Source: an uncultured Hyphomicrobiales bacterium
GTDB taxonomy: Bacteria; Pseudomonadota; Alphaproteobacteria; Rhizobiales; Beijerinckiaceae
Assembly: GCA_903861645.1 (NCBI GenBank)
Contig: CAIOVE010000007.1
Coordinates: forward strand, 1 to 64,000
Length of the DNA: 64,000 bases
Direction of reading: 5' to 3'
Under the pieces are notes generated by a model. The model worked only from the letters and a program-made list of their open reading frames with translations. It ran no database searches and was not told where the DNA came from. How positions within the stretch are numbered: the first letter of the stretch is position 1; each line of letters opens with the position of its first letter. The translations under genes were made by a program, and so were the position numbers. Below, in pieces: positions 16,811-25,308 of this stretch.

Positions 16811-18060
16811 CGGCGGGCCTTGCCCTTGCGCGCCGTTTTTTTCGTGGGGGCCTTTTTGGCCGGGCTCTTCTTCGGCGCGGCTTTTTTCACGACCGCCTTT
16901 TTGGCCGACTTGCCAACGGCCTTTTTCGGCGCGGCCTTTTTGGCCGTCTTTTTCGCGGCTGATTTCCTGGCGGGGCTTTTTTTGGCGGCGGGTTTCCTTG
17001 GGGCCGCTTTTTTAGCCGGGGCCTTTTTGGCCGCGGCCTTTTTCGCTGGGGCCTTTTTGGCCGCGGTCTTCTTCGCCGCCGGCTTCTTCCTCGCGGGCGC
17101 CTTCGCGGCGACGGGCGCCGCCTTGGGCTCGGGCGCCTTCACGACGGGGGCGGGCGCGGGGGCTGGCGGTGGGCTCTTCTCCACGCGGACGAGCCTGAGC
17201 GACTTGGGTCGCGCGGGCGCGGCGGGGGCAGGGGCAGGCGTCGTTTCGGCGGGAGCCTCTACGGGCGCGCCCACCGGCTTGCCGGTCAGGAAGGCTATGA
17301 CCGCGTTGGTGAAGGCTTCCGCCTTCTCGACGTTCGACATATGAGCCGCGTCGAGTTCGACGACGCGGGCCCCGGGAATGGAGGAGGCGATCAGGCGGCC
17401 ATCGCCGGGCGTGGCGGCGGGATCGTGAGCGCCAACGATCACCAGCACCGGCTTGCGAATGGAGCGGATCGACTGACGCTGGTCCATGTCGCGGATCGCC
17501 AGACAGCAGGCGGCGTAGCCGTGGCCGGGCGTCCGCGCGATCATGTCGCTGATTTTTTCCATGATTTCGGGGTTTTTCGCCCGGAATTCAGGCGTGAACC
17601 AGCGTTGCAGCGTGCCATCGACCAGCGACAGCATGCCCTGTTCACGGGCCGCTGTGGCGCGAGCGTTCCAGATGTCGGCGGCGGCGCCCATGTAGGCCGA
17701 GGTATTGGCGAGCACCGCGCGGACAATGCGGGCCGGCGCGTTGGCCAGCAGCCATTGGCCGACCATGCCGCCCTTGGAGAGCCCGACCCAGTGGGCTTTT
17801 TCCACGCCCAGCTTGTCGAGAATGGCGAGCGCGTCGCGGCCCAGCTTCTCGATCGTGTAGGGGCCTTCGTCGGCGGGGCTCGCGCCGTGACCGCGCGAAT
17901 CGTAGCGAATGACCCTGAACACCTTCGTCAGCTCGGGCATCTGCGGATCCCACATCCGCAGGTCCGTGCCTAGGGAGTTGGACAGCATGAGGACCGGCGC
18001 CTCGCGAGGGCCGTCGACAGCGACATTGAAATGCTCGTCACCAATGCGAATGTGAGCCAT
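16807..18060 (-). CDS. pcaD: 3-oxoadipate enol-lactonase with histone H1-like tail
   Basis: A 417-residue fusion-like protein. Residues 1-260 are a complete alpha/beta hydrolase of the PcaD family with nucleophile S95 (GLSKGG), acid D213 and H240; it would hydrolyse 3-oxoadipate enol-lactone to 3-oxoadipate. Residues 261-310 are a Pro/Ala linker and 311-417 consist almost wholly of Lys, Ala and Pro in PAKKA/AAKK units, as in histone H1 C-terminal domains and bacterial H1-like proteins. The tail is in frame with no sign of a second start, and pcaC begins within its stop. Typical PcaD is about 260 residues. The tail could bind DNA, RNA or other polyanions; its purpose here is unknown. Confidence 0.88.
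   Translation of the reverse strand: MAHIRIGDEHFNVAVDGPREAPVLMLSNSLGTDLRMWDPQMPELTKVFRVIRYDSRGHGASPADEGPYTIEKLGRDALAILDKLGVEKAHWVGLSKGGMVGQWLLANAPARIVRAVLANTSAYMGAAADIWNARATAAREQGMLSLVDGTLQRWFTPEFRAKNPEIMEKISDMIARTPGHGYAACCLAIRDMDQRQSIRSIRKPVLVIVGAHDPAATPGDGRLIASSIPGARVVELDAAHMSNVEKAEAFTNAVIAFLTGKPVGAPVEAPAETTPAPAPAAPARPKSLRLVRVEKSPPPAPAPAPVVKAPEPKAAPVAAKAPARKKPAAKKTAAKKAPAKKAAAKKAPAKKAAPRKPAAKKSPARKSAAKKTAKKAAPKKAVGKSAKKAVVKKAAPKKSPAKKAPTKKTARKGKARR
16810..17130 (-). repeat. coding low-complexity repeat (Lys/Ala/Pro tail)
   Basis: Degenerate tandem units of about 15-30 bases encode the AKKAPAKKA-type tail of the enol-lactonase (residues 311-417). On the plus strand it reads as runs of GCCTTTTTGGC. 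The repetition makes this stretch prone to length change by slippage. Confidence 0.8.
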
Positions 18061-18297
18061 TGCAGCCTCCCCAGCCGCGCCTGTCAGTCTTGTTTTTAGC
18101 GCATAGCCGCTATGTCACCGTCGCGCAATGGTTTGTGAACGCTTGGCGCCGCCCTCCGCTGTGGGTAAGGCTAACGGGCGTCCATCGGCGCGGCTGGCCC
18201 GCGCGGCGACGTCGCACGATGTTGTACGTTTTGGGGTTCTGGAAGGCGGAACGCATCGTGTTTCGCGCTGGATCGCCGCAAGGAGAGGAATTTCACG

Positions 18298-18750
18298 ATG
18301 GCCATGACGATGAAGGGGGAGGTCGCCCTTCCCGCCGACCGCCAGACGGTCTGGGCGAAGCTGAACGATCCGGAAGTGCTGAAGGCCTGCATTCCTGGTT
18401 GTCAGTCGCTTGATAAGACAGGTGAAAATGGCTTTTCAGCCGTGGTGAAGCTGAAGGTCGGGCCGGTTTCGGCGACCTTCAAGGGTAACGTCGAGCTCTC
18501 GGATTTCGATCCGCCGAACAGCTACAAGATCAGTGGCTCGGGCGAGGGCGGCATCGCTGGCTTCGCCAAGGGCGGCGCCGTGGTGCATCTGGCGGACGCG
18601 GAAGGCGGCGGCACGCTGCTGACCTATGACGTCGAGGCCAACGTGGGCGGCAAGATCGCCCAGCTTGGCGCGCGCCTGATCGATGGCGTCGCCAAGAAGA
18701 ACGCCGATACGTTCTTCGCCAATTTCGCCGAGAACGTTAAGGCTGGCTGA
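18298..18750 (+). CDS. coxG: CoxG-like SRPBCC protein
   Basis: A 150-residue protein that matches carbon monoxide dehydrogenase subunit G (GEVALPADRQTVWAKLNDPEVLKACIPGC and GEGGIAGFAKGGAVVHL). CoxG proteins have a START-like pocket and are linked to membrane attachment of, or quinone delivery to, CO dehydrogenase. This one ends with the SRPBCC domain and lacks the C-terminal membrane anchor of longer CoxG proteins. AGGAGAGG lies just upstream of the ATG. A strong terminator follows, so it is probably a separate transcript from coxSLM. Confidence 0.9.
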   Translation: MAMTMKGEVALPADRQTVWAKLNDPEVLKACIPGCQSLDKTGENGFSAVVKLKVGPVSATFKGNVELSDFDPPNSYKISGSGEGGIAGFAKGGAVVHLADAEGGGTLLTYDVEANVGGKIAQLGARLIDGVAKKNADTFFANFAENVKAG

Positions 18751-18780
18751 TCGCCCGCTTGCGAAGCCAGCGCATCGACG

Positions 18781-18812
18781 CCCCGGAGCCATTCGTGGTT
18801 TCCGGGGTTTTT
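18781..18812 (+). terminator. Rho-independent terminator after coxG
   Basis: CCCCGGA (18781-18787) pairs with TCCGGGG (18801-18807), with an inner CCA/TGG pair around a TTCG loop, followed directly by TTTTT. It lies 30 bases after the coxG stop and separates coxG from coxSLM. Confidence 0.85.
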
Positions 18813-18944
18813 CATCAAACCGTCATGGCGAATTGATTGTTCGGAGTCCCGTCGTCGGGCATTCGGACTTCCAGCTTGCTTGACGACGCCGGCTCGGCAT
18901 ATCACTCTGCCGGCAACGGACGAATTCGCGTCGGAGGAGAGGTC

Positions 18945-19421
18945 ATGCCCACGGTATCCATGACGGTGAACGGGAAGCCGGTCACCGGAGAAGTCGATTC
19001 TCGCACGCTGCTCGTGCAGTTTCTGCGCGAAACGCTGCGCATGACCGGCACGCACGTTGGCTGCGATACGAGCCAGTGCGGTTGCTGCGTCGTTCATATC
19101 GACGGCGACGCGGTCAAGTCCTGCACGACGCTCGCGCTCAGCTGCGAAGGCGCCAAGGTCACCACGATCGAGGGTCTCGCCAACGGCGACCAGCTTCATC
19201 CGATGCAGGAGGCCTTCCGCGAGAATCACGGCCTTCAGTGCGGATTTTGCACACCCGGCATGATCATGACGGCGGTCGAGCTTGTTGGTCGCAAGGGCCA
19301 TAACCTCGACGAAAAGACGATCCGCGAGGAGCTCGAGGGCAACCTGTGCCGCTGCACGGGCTACCACAATATCGTCAAGGCCATTGCCGCCGGCGCGCAG
19401 GCGATGGGCGCGAAAGCCTGA
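18945..19421 (+). CDS. coxS: CO dehydrogenase-type small subunit, two [2Fe-2S] clusters
   Basis: A 158-residue iron-sulfur subunit. C40, C45, C48 and C60 form the plant-type ferredoxin cluster; the second cluster uses CGFC ([10 protein letters not shown]) and CRC ([11 protein letters not shown]), as in all xanthine oxidase-family small subunits. It passes electrons from the molybdenum site of CoxL to FAD in CoxM. ATG at 18945 follows GGAGGAGAGG; the longer frame upstream has no such site. First gene of coxSLM, whose order is that of form II clusters. Confidence 0.95.
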   Translation: MPTVSMTVNGKPVTGEVDSRTLLVQFLRETLRMTGTHVGCDTSQCGCCVVHIDGDAVKSCTTLALSCEGAKVTTIEGLANGDQLHPMQEAFRENHGLQCGFCTPGMIMTAVELVGRKGHNLDEKTIREELEGNLCRCTGYHNIVKAIAAGAQAMGAKA

Positions 19422-19484
19422 TTTTTCCGTGAAACGGGTCGGCGACTGGTCGTCGGCCCTCTTGCGATTTTCAGGAGTGGCATC

Positions 19485-21851
19485 ATGAGCGTGACCGGCA
19501 TCGGCGCTTCCGTTCGCCGCAAGGAAGATGTTCGTTTCGTAACCGGCAAGGGTCGCTACACCGACGACATCAATCGTCCGGGGCAGGCGCACGCGTATTT
19601 CCTGCGCTCGCCGCACGCGCACGCCACGATCAACAACATCGATCTGTCGGCCGCGCTCAAGATGCCCGGCGTGGTCGCCGTCTATACCGGCGACGACATC
19701 GCCGCGGACAAGGTCGGCGGCCTGATCTGCGGCTGGATGATCCATTCCAAGGATGGTTCGCCGATGAAGGCGGGCGCGCATCCCGCATTGGCGCAGGGCA
19801 AGGTGCGCTATGTCGGCGATCACGTCGCCGTCGTCATCGCCGACAAGCTTTCGCAGGCGCGCGACGCGGCCGAGAAAATCGTCGTGGATTACGGCGTACT
19901 GCCGGCCATTGTCGATCCCGCCATGGCGGTCGGCGCCGACGCGAAAATTCACGACGCCGCGCCCGACAACACCGTTTACAACTGGCATCTTGGCGACAAG
20001 GCGGCGACGGACGCGGCTTTCGCCCGCGCCGCGCATGTCACGCGGCTCGATCTTGTCAACAACCGGCTTTCCCCCAACGCCATGGAGCCGCGCGCGGCCG
20101 TAGGCGATTACGACGAGGGGACGGATGGCCTGACGCTCTATACGACGAGCCAGAATCCGCACGTCGCGCGTCTGGTCCTGTCGGCCTTCATCGGCCTCGC
20201 GCCCGAGCACAAGTTCCGCGTCATCGCGCCGGATGTCGGCGGCGGTTTCGGCTCGAAAATTTTCATCTACGCCGAGGAGACGGTGTGCGTCTGGGCGGCG
20301 CGCAAGGTGCGCCGGCCGGTCAAGTGGACGTCCGATCGCACCGAGGCGTTTCTTTCCGACGCCCATGGTCGCGACCACGTGACCCATGCCGAACTGGCGC
20401 TCGACGCCTATGGCAAGATTCTCGGCTTGCGCGCGCACACGACGGCCAATCTCGGCGCCTATCTCTCGACCTTCTCGTCGAGCGTGCCGACCTATCTCTA
20501 CGCGCCGCTGCTGTCGGGCCAGTACGATATTCCGGCCATCTACGCCGAGGTCGACGCTGTTTACACCAACACGGCGCCAGTCGACGCCTATCGCGGCGCG
20601 GGCCGCCCGGAGGCGACCTTCGTGGTCGAGCGCCTGGTCGAGATCGCCGCGCGCGAAACCGGCAAGGATCCCGCCGCGTTCCGACGGCAAAATTTCGTCA
20701 CCAGCTTCCCGCATCAGACGCCAGTCATCATGTGCTATGACGGCGGCGATTATAACGCGTCGCTGACGAAGGCGCTGGAGATCGCCGACTACGCCAACAT
20801 CGGCAAGCGCAAGGCCGAGGCGGCGAGCCGCGGCAAGCTGCGGGGCATCGGTATTTCCGCCTATATCGAGGCTTGTGGCATCGCGCCCTCCGCCGCCGTC
20901 GGCTCGCTCGGCGCGGGCGTTGGCCTCTGGGAATCCGCCGAGGTGCGGGTGAACCCGATCGGCACCGTCGAAATTCTCACCGGCTCGCACAGCCATGGGC
21001 AGGGCCACGAAACGACCTTCGCCCAGCTCGTGTCGGAGCGTCTCGGCGTGCCGATCGACAATGTCGCGATCATCCACGGCGACACCGACAAGGTGCAGAT
21101 GGGCATGGGCACCTACGGCTCGCGCTCCGGCGCCGTGGGCATGTCGGCCATCGTGAAGGCGCTCGACAAGATCGAGGCGAAAGCCAAGAAGGTCGCGGGT
21201 CACTGCCTCGAGGCGTCGCCCGACGACATCGAGTTCAAGGACGGCAAGTTCACGGTGAAGGGCACGGACAAGTCGATTGATTTTCCATCGGTCGCCTTGC
21301 AGGCCTATATCGCGCACAAGTTCAACGGGCAGGAGCTCGAACCCGGCCTGAAGGAAAGCGCCTTCTGGGATCCGACGAATTTCACCTTCCCCGCGGGCGT
21401 CCATATCTGCGAGCTGGAAGTCGACCCGCAGACGGGCGTCACGACCATCGTCAAATGGACGGCGGTCGATGACTTCGGCAATCTCATCAATCCGATGATC
21501 GTCGAGGGTCAGGTGCATGGCGGTATCGCGCAGGGCGTGGGGCAGGCTTTGTTCGAAGGCGCCGTTTACACAAAGGACGGCCAGCTCGTGACGGCGAGTT
21601 TCATGGATTACCAGATGCCGCGCGCGGACAATCTGCCCTCCTACAATATCGCGATCACCAAAACGCCGTGCCCGTCGAACCCGTTGGGCATCAAGGGTTG
21701 CGGCGAGGCCGGCGCCATCGCCGCGCCGCCCGCCGTGATCAACGCGCTGACGGACGCGCTCGGCCACGAGGATATCGCCATGCCCGCCAGTCCGCTGGCG
21801 GTGTGGCGCGCGGCCCGAAAGACCATGGCCATGAAGAAGGCGGCCGAATGA
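19485..21851 (+). CDS. coxL: form II CO dehydrogenase-type large (molybdenum) subunit
   Basis: A 788-residue molybdopterin cytosine dinucleotide-binding subunit of the xanthine oxidase family. The active-site loop reads A368-Y-R-G-A-G-R374, the form II signature; genuine aerobic CO dehydrogenases (form I) carry AYxCSFR with the copper-binding cysteine. E741 in KGCGEAG is the conserved catalytic glutamate. Form II enzymes have uncertain substrates: weak CO oxidation has been reported for some, while others probably oxidise aldehydes or heterocycles. Lies between coxS and coxM, each with its own ribosome site (CAGGAGTGG here). Confidence 0.94.
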   Translation: MSVTGIGASVRRKEDVRFVTGKGRYTDDINRPGQAHAYFLRSPHAHATINNIDLSAALKMPGVVAVYTGDDIAADKVGGLICGWMIHSKDGSPMKAGAHPALAQGKVRYVGDHVAVVIADKLSQARDAAEKIVVDYGVLPAIVDPAMAVGADAKIHDAAPDNTVYNWHLGDKAATDAAFARAAHVTRLDLVNNRLSPNAMEPRAAVGDYDEGTDGLTLYTTSQNPHVARLVLSAFIGLAPEHKFRVIAPDVGGGFGSKIFIYAEETVCVWAARKVRRPVKWTSDRTEAFLSDAHGRDHVTHAELALDAYGKILGLRAHTTANLGAYLSTFSSSVPTYLYAPLLSGQYDIPAIYAEVDAVYTNTAPVDAYRGAGRPEATFVVERLVEIAARETGKDPAAFRRQNFVTSFPHQTPVIMCYDGGDYNASLTKALEIADYANIGKRKAEAASRGKLRGIGISAYIEACGIAPSAAVGSLGAGVGLWESAEVRVNPIGTVEILTGSHSHGQGHETTFAQLVSERLGVPIDNVAIIHGDTDKVQMGMGTYGSRSGAVGMSAIVKALDKIEAKAKKVAGHCLEASPDDIEFKDGKFTVKGTDKSIDFPSVALQAYIAHKFNGQELEPGLKESAFWDPTNFTFPAGVHICELEVDPQTGVTTIVKWTAVDDFGNLINPMIVEGQVHGGIAQGVGQALFEGAVYTKDGQLVTASFMDYQMPRADNLPSYNIAITKTPCPSNPLGIKGCGEAGAIAAPPAVINALTDALGHEDIAMPASPLAVWRAARKTMAMKKAAE

Positions 21852-21917
21852 TTTTGCCGGCGGATCGCCGGCGTCGAACATAGCCGCCACCGGGCGGCGC
21901 GGATCAGGGAGAACACG

Positions 21918-22715
21918 ATGTACGCTTTCAATTACCACAAGCCCGCCACGGTCGCCGAAGCCGCCACGCTCGCGGGCAAGCACGCCGACGGCAAGTTACT
22001 GGCCGGCGGCATGACGCTGCTGCCGACGATGAAGCAGCGGCTCGCCTCGCCGTCCGACATCATCGACCTGTCGAAGCTCGGCGATCTCCGCGGCATCGAG
22101 GTCAAGGACGGCGTCGTCACCATCAAGGCGCTGACGCGCCACGTTACCGTCGCCAACTCCGCCGAGGTCAAGAAGGCCATTCCCGCGCTGGCGGAACTCG
22201 CCGGCATGATTGGCGATCCCGCCGTGCGCAACCGCGGCACGATTGGCGGTTCGGTCGCCAACAACGACCCGGCGGCGGATTATCCGGCTGCCTGTCTCGC
22301 GCTGGGCGCCACGATCCATACCAACAAGCGGTCGATCCCGGCCGACGACTTCTTCGTTGGCCTGTTCGAGACCGCGCTCGGCGAGGGCGAGATCATCACG
22401 TCGATCTCCTTCCCGGTTCCCGACAAGGCAAACTATCAGAAGTTCCGCAATCCGGCCTCGCGCTACGCCATCGTCGGCGTGTTCGTCGCCAAGAAGGGCG
22501 CGGATGTTAGCGTCGCCGTCACTGGCGCCGGCGATTCCGGCGTGTTCCGCCAGAAGGATTTCGAGGCCGCGCTGAAGTCGAATTTCTCGGCCGCCGCGCT
22601 CGACGGCAAGAGCCAGTCCGCCGCCGGCCTGAACTCCGACATCCACGCTGACGCGGAATATCGCGCCCACCTGATTGGCGTGATGGCCAAGCGCGCCGTC
22701 GCCGCGGCGAAGTAA
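21918..22715 (+). CDS. coxM: CO dehydrogenase-type medium (FAD) subunit
   Basis: A 265-residue FAD subunit with the two flavin-binding motifs LAGGMTLLP near residue 30 and GTIGGSVANNDPAAD near residue 107. It takes electrons from the CoxS clusters and passes them to the respiratory chain. AGGGAGAACACG precedes the ATG. It ends the coxSLM transcript at a strong hairpin 20 bases downstream. Confidence 0.94.
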   Translation: MYAFNYHKPATVAEAATLAGKHADGKLLAGGMTLLPTMKQRLASPSDIIDLSKLGDLRGIEVKDGVVTIKALTRHVTVANSAEVKKAIPALAELAGMIGDPAVRNRGTIGGSVANNDPAADYPAACLALGATIHTNKRSIPADDFFVGLFETALGEGEIITSISFPVPDKANYQKFRNPASRYAIVGVFVAKKGADVSVAVTGAGDSGVFRQKDFEAALKSNFSAAALDGKSQSAAGLNSDIHADAEYRAHLIGVMAKRAVAAAK

Positions 22716-22736
22716 TCCACGGTTCAGCAAATCGAG

Positions 22737-22767
22737 AATGGCCGGGCTCGCCCGGCCATTTTATTTT
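22737..22767. terminator. Rho-independent terminator after coxM
   Basis: AATGGCCGGG (22737-22746) pairs perfectly with CCCGGCCATT (22751-22760) around CTCG, followed by TTATTTT on the plus strand. The hairpin abuts the stop codon of the convergent binding-protein gene and may stop transcription from both sides, though the T-run serves the plus strand. Confidence 0.85.
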
Positions 22768-23741
22768 GTCGCGCCGCCGAGATAGCTTGCGTCGATGAAG
22801 TCGGCGACCTTCGGCGGCGCTTTCAGTTCTCCCGAGGCGACAAGGGAATCGACGACGGCCTGTATGCCCGCCGCCGAGATGGTCGCGTCCGGCACGATGA
22901 TCTTCTGGTCGATATAGTCGCGATAAATGCGTTCCGCGGTGGCCGCGTCAGCGCCGCTGTAGCGCTTCATGATGTCGAGCGTTTCATCCCGGTGGGCTGG
23001 CTCATAAAAGAAGGCGACCGCCTTGTGATAGGCGCGCAGGAACGCCTCGATTTCCGTCCGGTGATCCCTTGCGTAGGCGGCGTTGACGAAAGCGTTGTTC
23101 TGCGACCAAACGGGCACGTAGTCCGGCGCCGCGCCGAGATCGCGATAGCCATTGTTAAGCGCCAGGATGTCGTTGGGGTTGGTGAGCACCGCCGCGCCGA
23201 TGGCGCCGCTCATCAACTGGGCGAAGCGGGCGGGGGTGGTGCCGGCGTAGACGAGGTCATAATCCCGGTCGGCGAGCCCGTTCTTGCGGGCGATGACGCG
23301 CAGGAAGAACAGCGTCTGATCGCTGGGGCCGCCGACCGAAATGGTCTTGCCACGAAGATCGGCCCATTTGACCACCGACTTGTCGCCGACCACGCGGAAG
23401 GGCGCGGCCCCGACCGTGCCCGCGACGATCTTGAGCGCGCCGCCCTCGGCGATGGCGCGAACCGTGGCGTCGGTCGCCGCGATCGACAGGTCGAGCGAGC
23501 CGGCGACGGTCTGCTGCACGGCCCGCGCGGCCGACCCCGCGGTTATCCAGTTGACCTTGAGGTTCTCCGCCTCGAACAGCTTCTTTTCCATGGCGATGAA
23601 GGTCGCGATCGAGGTCGAGTCCGATCGCCCCGTCGTGCCGAATTGCAGCACGCCGGATTCCGCGCGCGCCGTGATCGACGAGGCAAGCGCGCATGCGGCC
23701 ATGAACGCCGCCGTCCCCAGTCTGGTAAGGGTTTTTCGCAT
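22761..23741 (-). CDS. NMT1/SsuA-type ABC transporter substrate-binding protein
   Basis: A 326-residue periplasmic protein with a signal peptide (MRKTLTRLGTAAFMAACALA, cleaved after ARA near 28). The mature part follows the NMT1/SsuA/TauA pattern: FIAMEKKLFEAENLKVNW, GSAARAVQQTVAGSLDLSIA, LRGKTISVGGPSDQTLFFLR. Such proteins capture sulfonates, thiamine precursors, nitrate or aromatic acids for ABC import. No ATPase or permease gene is next to it; it sits on the opposite strand between coxM and coxD, splitting the cox cluster. The ligand might be related to the cox enzyme, but this is position-based guesswork. Confidence 0.85.
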   Translation of the reverse strand: MRKTLTRLGTAAFMAACALASSITARAESGVLQFGTTGRSDSTSIATFIAMEKKLFEAENLKVNWITAGSAARAVQQTVAGSLDLSIAATDATVRAIAEGGALKIVAGTVGAAPFRVVGDKSVVKWADLRGKTISVGGPSDQTLFFLRVIARKNGLADRDYDLVYAGTTPARFAQLMSGAIGAAVLTNPNDILALNNGYRDLGAAPDYVPVWSQNNAFVNAAYARDHRTEIEAFLRAYHKAVAFFYEPAHRDETLDIMKRYSGADAATAERIYRDYIDQKIIVPDATISAAGIQAVVDSLVASGELKAPPKVADFIDASYLGGATK

Positions 23742-23905
23742 CTGGGCGTCCCGCGCGTTGGTGATCCGACAAACCGCAGCAAGTACTGTACCATGGTCCC
23801 GGCGCGCTCGTTTTGCATCGGCGGTGGATTGCGATAAATCTGCCGTATCGAACGTCCGTCGTGGCGACGGCTGTTTCGTCGCCGCGCAACGCGCTTATTC
23901 GGGGT

Positions 23906-24838
23906 GTGTATCGCTTGACCCGCGCTGTTCCCGCTTCCATCGATGAAACGCTGGCCATGCTGTCGGGCGCCGACTATGTCGCCGACCGCGCGCTGGCGAC
24001 GGTTTTGTTCCTGTCGCTCAAGATGGGCCGCCCCTTGTTCCTCGAAGGCGAGGCCGGCGTTGGCAAGACGGAGATCGCCAAGGTGCTTGCCGCGAGCCTC
24101 GGGCGCGAACTCATCCGCCTCCAGTGTTACGAGGGTCTCGATGTCGCCTCGGCGGTGTATGAATGGAATTACGCCCAGCAGATGATGGCCATCCGTCTCG
24201 CCGAAGCGTCGGGCGAAACGGATCGCTCGCGGCTTGAAGGCGATATTTTCTCGGAGCGCTATCTCGTCAAGCGCGCCTTGCTGCGCGCGCTGGAGCCCGC
24301 GGCCGGCGGTCCGCCCGTGCTGCTGATCGATGAACTCGACCGCACGGACGAGGCCTTCGAGGCTTTTTTGCTCGAAGTGCTGTCGGATTTTCAAGTGACG
24401 ATCCCCGAGCTCGGCACGATCAAGGCGGAGCGCGCGCCGATCGTCATTCTGACGTCCAATCGCACGCGTGAAATTCACGACGCGCTCAAGCGTCGCTGTC
24501 TCTATCACTGGATCGATTATCCCGACGCGGCGCGCGAGTTGTCGATATTGCGCGCGAAGGTGCCGCGCGCGCCCGAGCGCCTGACGGCCGAGATCGTCGC
24601 CTTCGTGCAGCGCATCCGCAAGGAAGACCTGTTCAAGCAGCCGGGCGTCGCCGAGACGCTCGACTGGGCCAGCGCCTTGACCGAACTGGACGCCGTCGCG
24701 CTCGATCCGGCGCAGGTGTCGGACACGCTCGGCGTGTTGCTGAAATATCAGGACGACATCGCGCGCATGCAGGGCGGCAAGGCGCAGCAGTTGATCGACG
24801 AGGCGCGCGCCGATTTGCGCGCGGGGCAGGGCGCCTGA
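23906..24838 (+). CDS. coxD: MoxR-type AAA+ ATPase CoxD
   Basis: An AAA+ protein with Walker A GEAGVGKTE and Walker B VLLIDELDRTDE, plus the CoxD-like opening PASIDETLAMLSGADYVADRALATVLFL. Related CoxD acts with CoxE as a chaperone in maturation of the CO dehydrogenase active site. The open frame reaches back to a TTG at 23813, but that part is not family-like; I prefer the GTG at 23906 (310 aa), with ATG 23957 as another option. Followed by the cysteine-rich gene and coxE with short spacing. Confidence 0.88.
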   Translation: MYRLTRAVPASIDETLAMLSGADYVADRALATVLFLSLKMGRPLFLEGEAGVGKTEIAKVLAASLGRELIRLQCYEGLDVASAVYEWNYAQQMMAIRLAEASGETDRSRLEGDIFSERYLVKRALLRALEPAAGGPPVLLIDELDRTDEAFEAFLLEVLSDFQVTIPELGTIKAERAPIVILTSNRTREIHDALKRRCLYHWIDYPDAARELSILRAKVPRAPERLTAEIVAFVQRIRKEDLFKQPGVAETLDWASALTELDAVALDPAQVSDTLGVLLKYQDDIARMQGGKAQQLIDEARADLRAGQGA

Positions 24839-24861
24839 GCGCGTGCATCGAGGGAAGGCGC

Positions 24862-25308
24862 ATGGACGAAGCGCGGGGCGACATGGAGCTTGTTCCCGGT
24901 CGGAACTGCGATGGCTGCGTCATGTGTTGCAAGGTGTTTCCCATTCCCGAAACGGGCAAGGATGACTTCGCGCCGTGCCCGCACGCGCGCGTCGGCGAAG
25001 GTTGCGGCAATTACGCTTCGCGTCCGGAAACATGCCGCGAATTTTTCTGTCTGTGGCGTCTCGATGGTTCGCTCGAGGATGACTGGAAACCCAGCGTGGC
25101 GGGCTTCGTCCTGCATGATCCCGCGCCCTGGACGCTGCTGGTGTCGGGCGATGTCGACAATCCCGACGCTCGCCAGCGCGAACCCTACGCCAGCCAGATC
25201 CGCCAGTGGGCGTTTGAACTGAAACGCCGCCAGATGTTGATGGGCGCGCGCTGCGGCGACACGACTCGTTTGCTACTCGGGGATCGCGAGGTCGATCTTA
25301 ATGGCTGA
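24862..25308 (+). CDS. cysteine-rich YkgJ-like metal-binding protein
   Basis: A 148-residue soluble protein with eight cysteines, beginning C16-x2-C19-x2-C22-C23 and continuing C39, C48, C58, C63, the pattern of YkgJ/UPF0153-type zinc or iron-chelating proteins. It starts 23 bases after coxD and its end overlaps coxE by eight bases, so it is part of the coxDE transcript. It may handle a metal or iron-sulfur cluster during enzyme maturation; not a standard cox gene name. Confidence 0.75.
   Translation: MDEARGDMELVPGRNCDGCVMCCKVFPIPETGKDDFAPCPHARVGEGCGNYASRPETCREFFCLWRLDGSLEDDWKPSVAGFVLHDPAPWTLLVSGDVDNPDARQREPYASQIRQWAFELKRRQMLMGARCGDTTRLLLGDREVDLNG

Noticed and set aside
15839-17344. A 501-codon plus-strand frame rich in Phe and Ala.
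   Set aside because: It is antisense to vsr, pcaC and the Lys-rich tail of pcaD; the FFAGAFLAA runs come from the complement of AAG/GCC repeats.
18624-21983. A 1119-codon open frame antisense to coxS, coxL and coxM.
   Set aside because: Its translation is Arg/His/Asp-rich and low in hydrophobic pattern, and it mirrors the highly GC-biased codons of proven cox genes on the other strand. It is a shadow frame.
18945-22715. Genuine (form I) CO dehydrogenase.
   Set aside because: The CoxL loop is AYRGAGR and the gene order is S-L-M, both form II traits; the copper-binding cysteine is missing.
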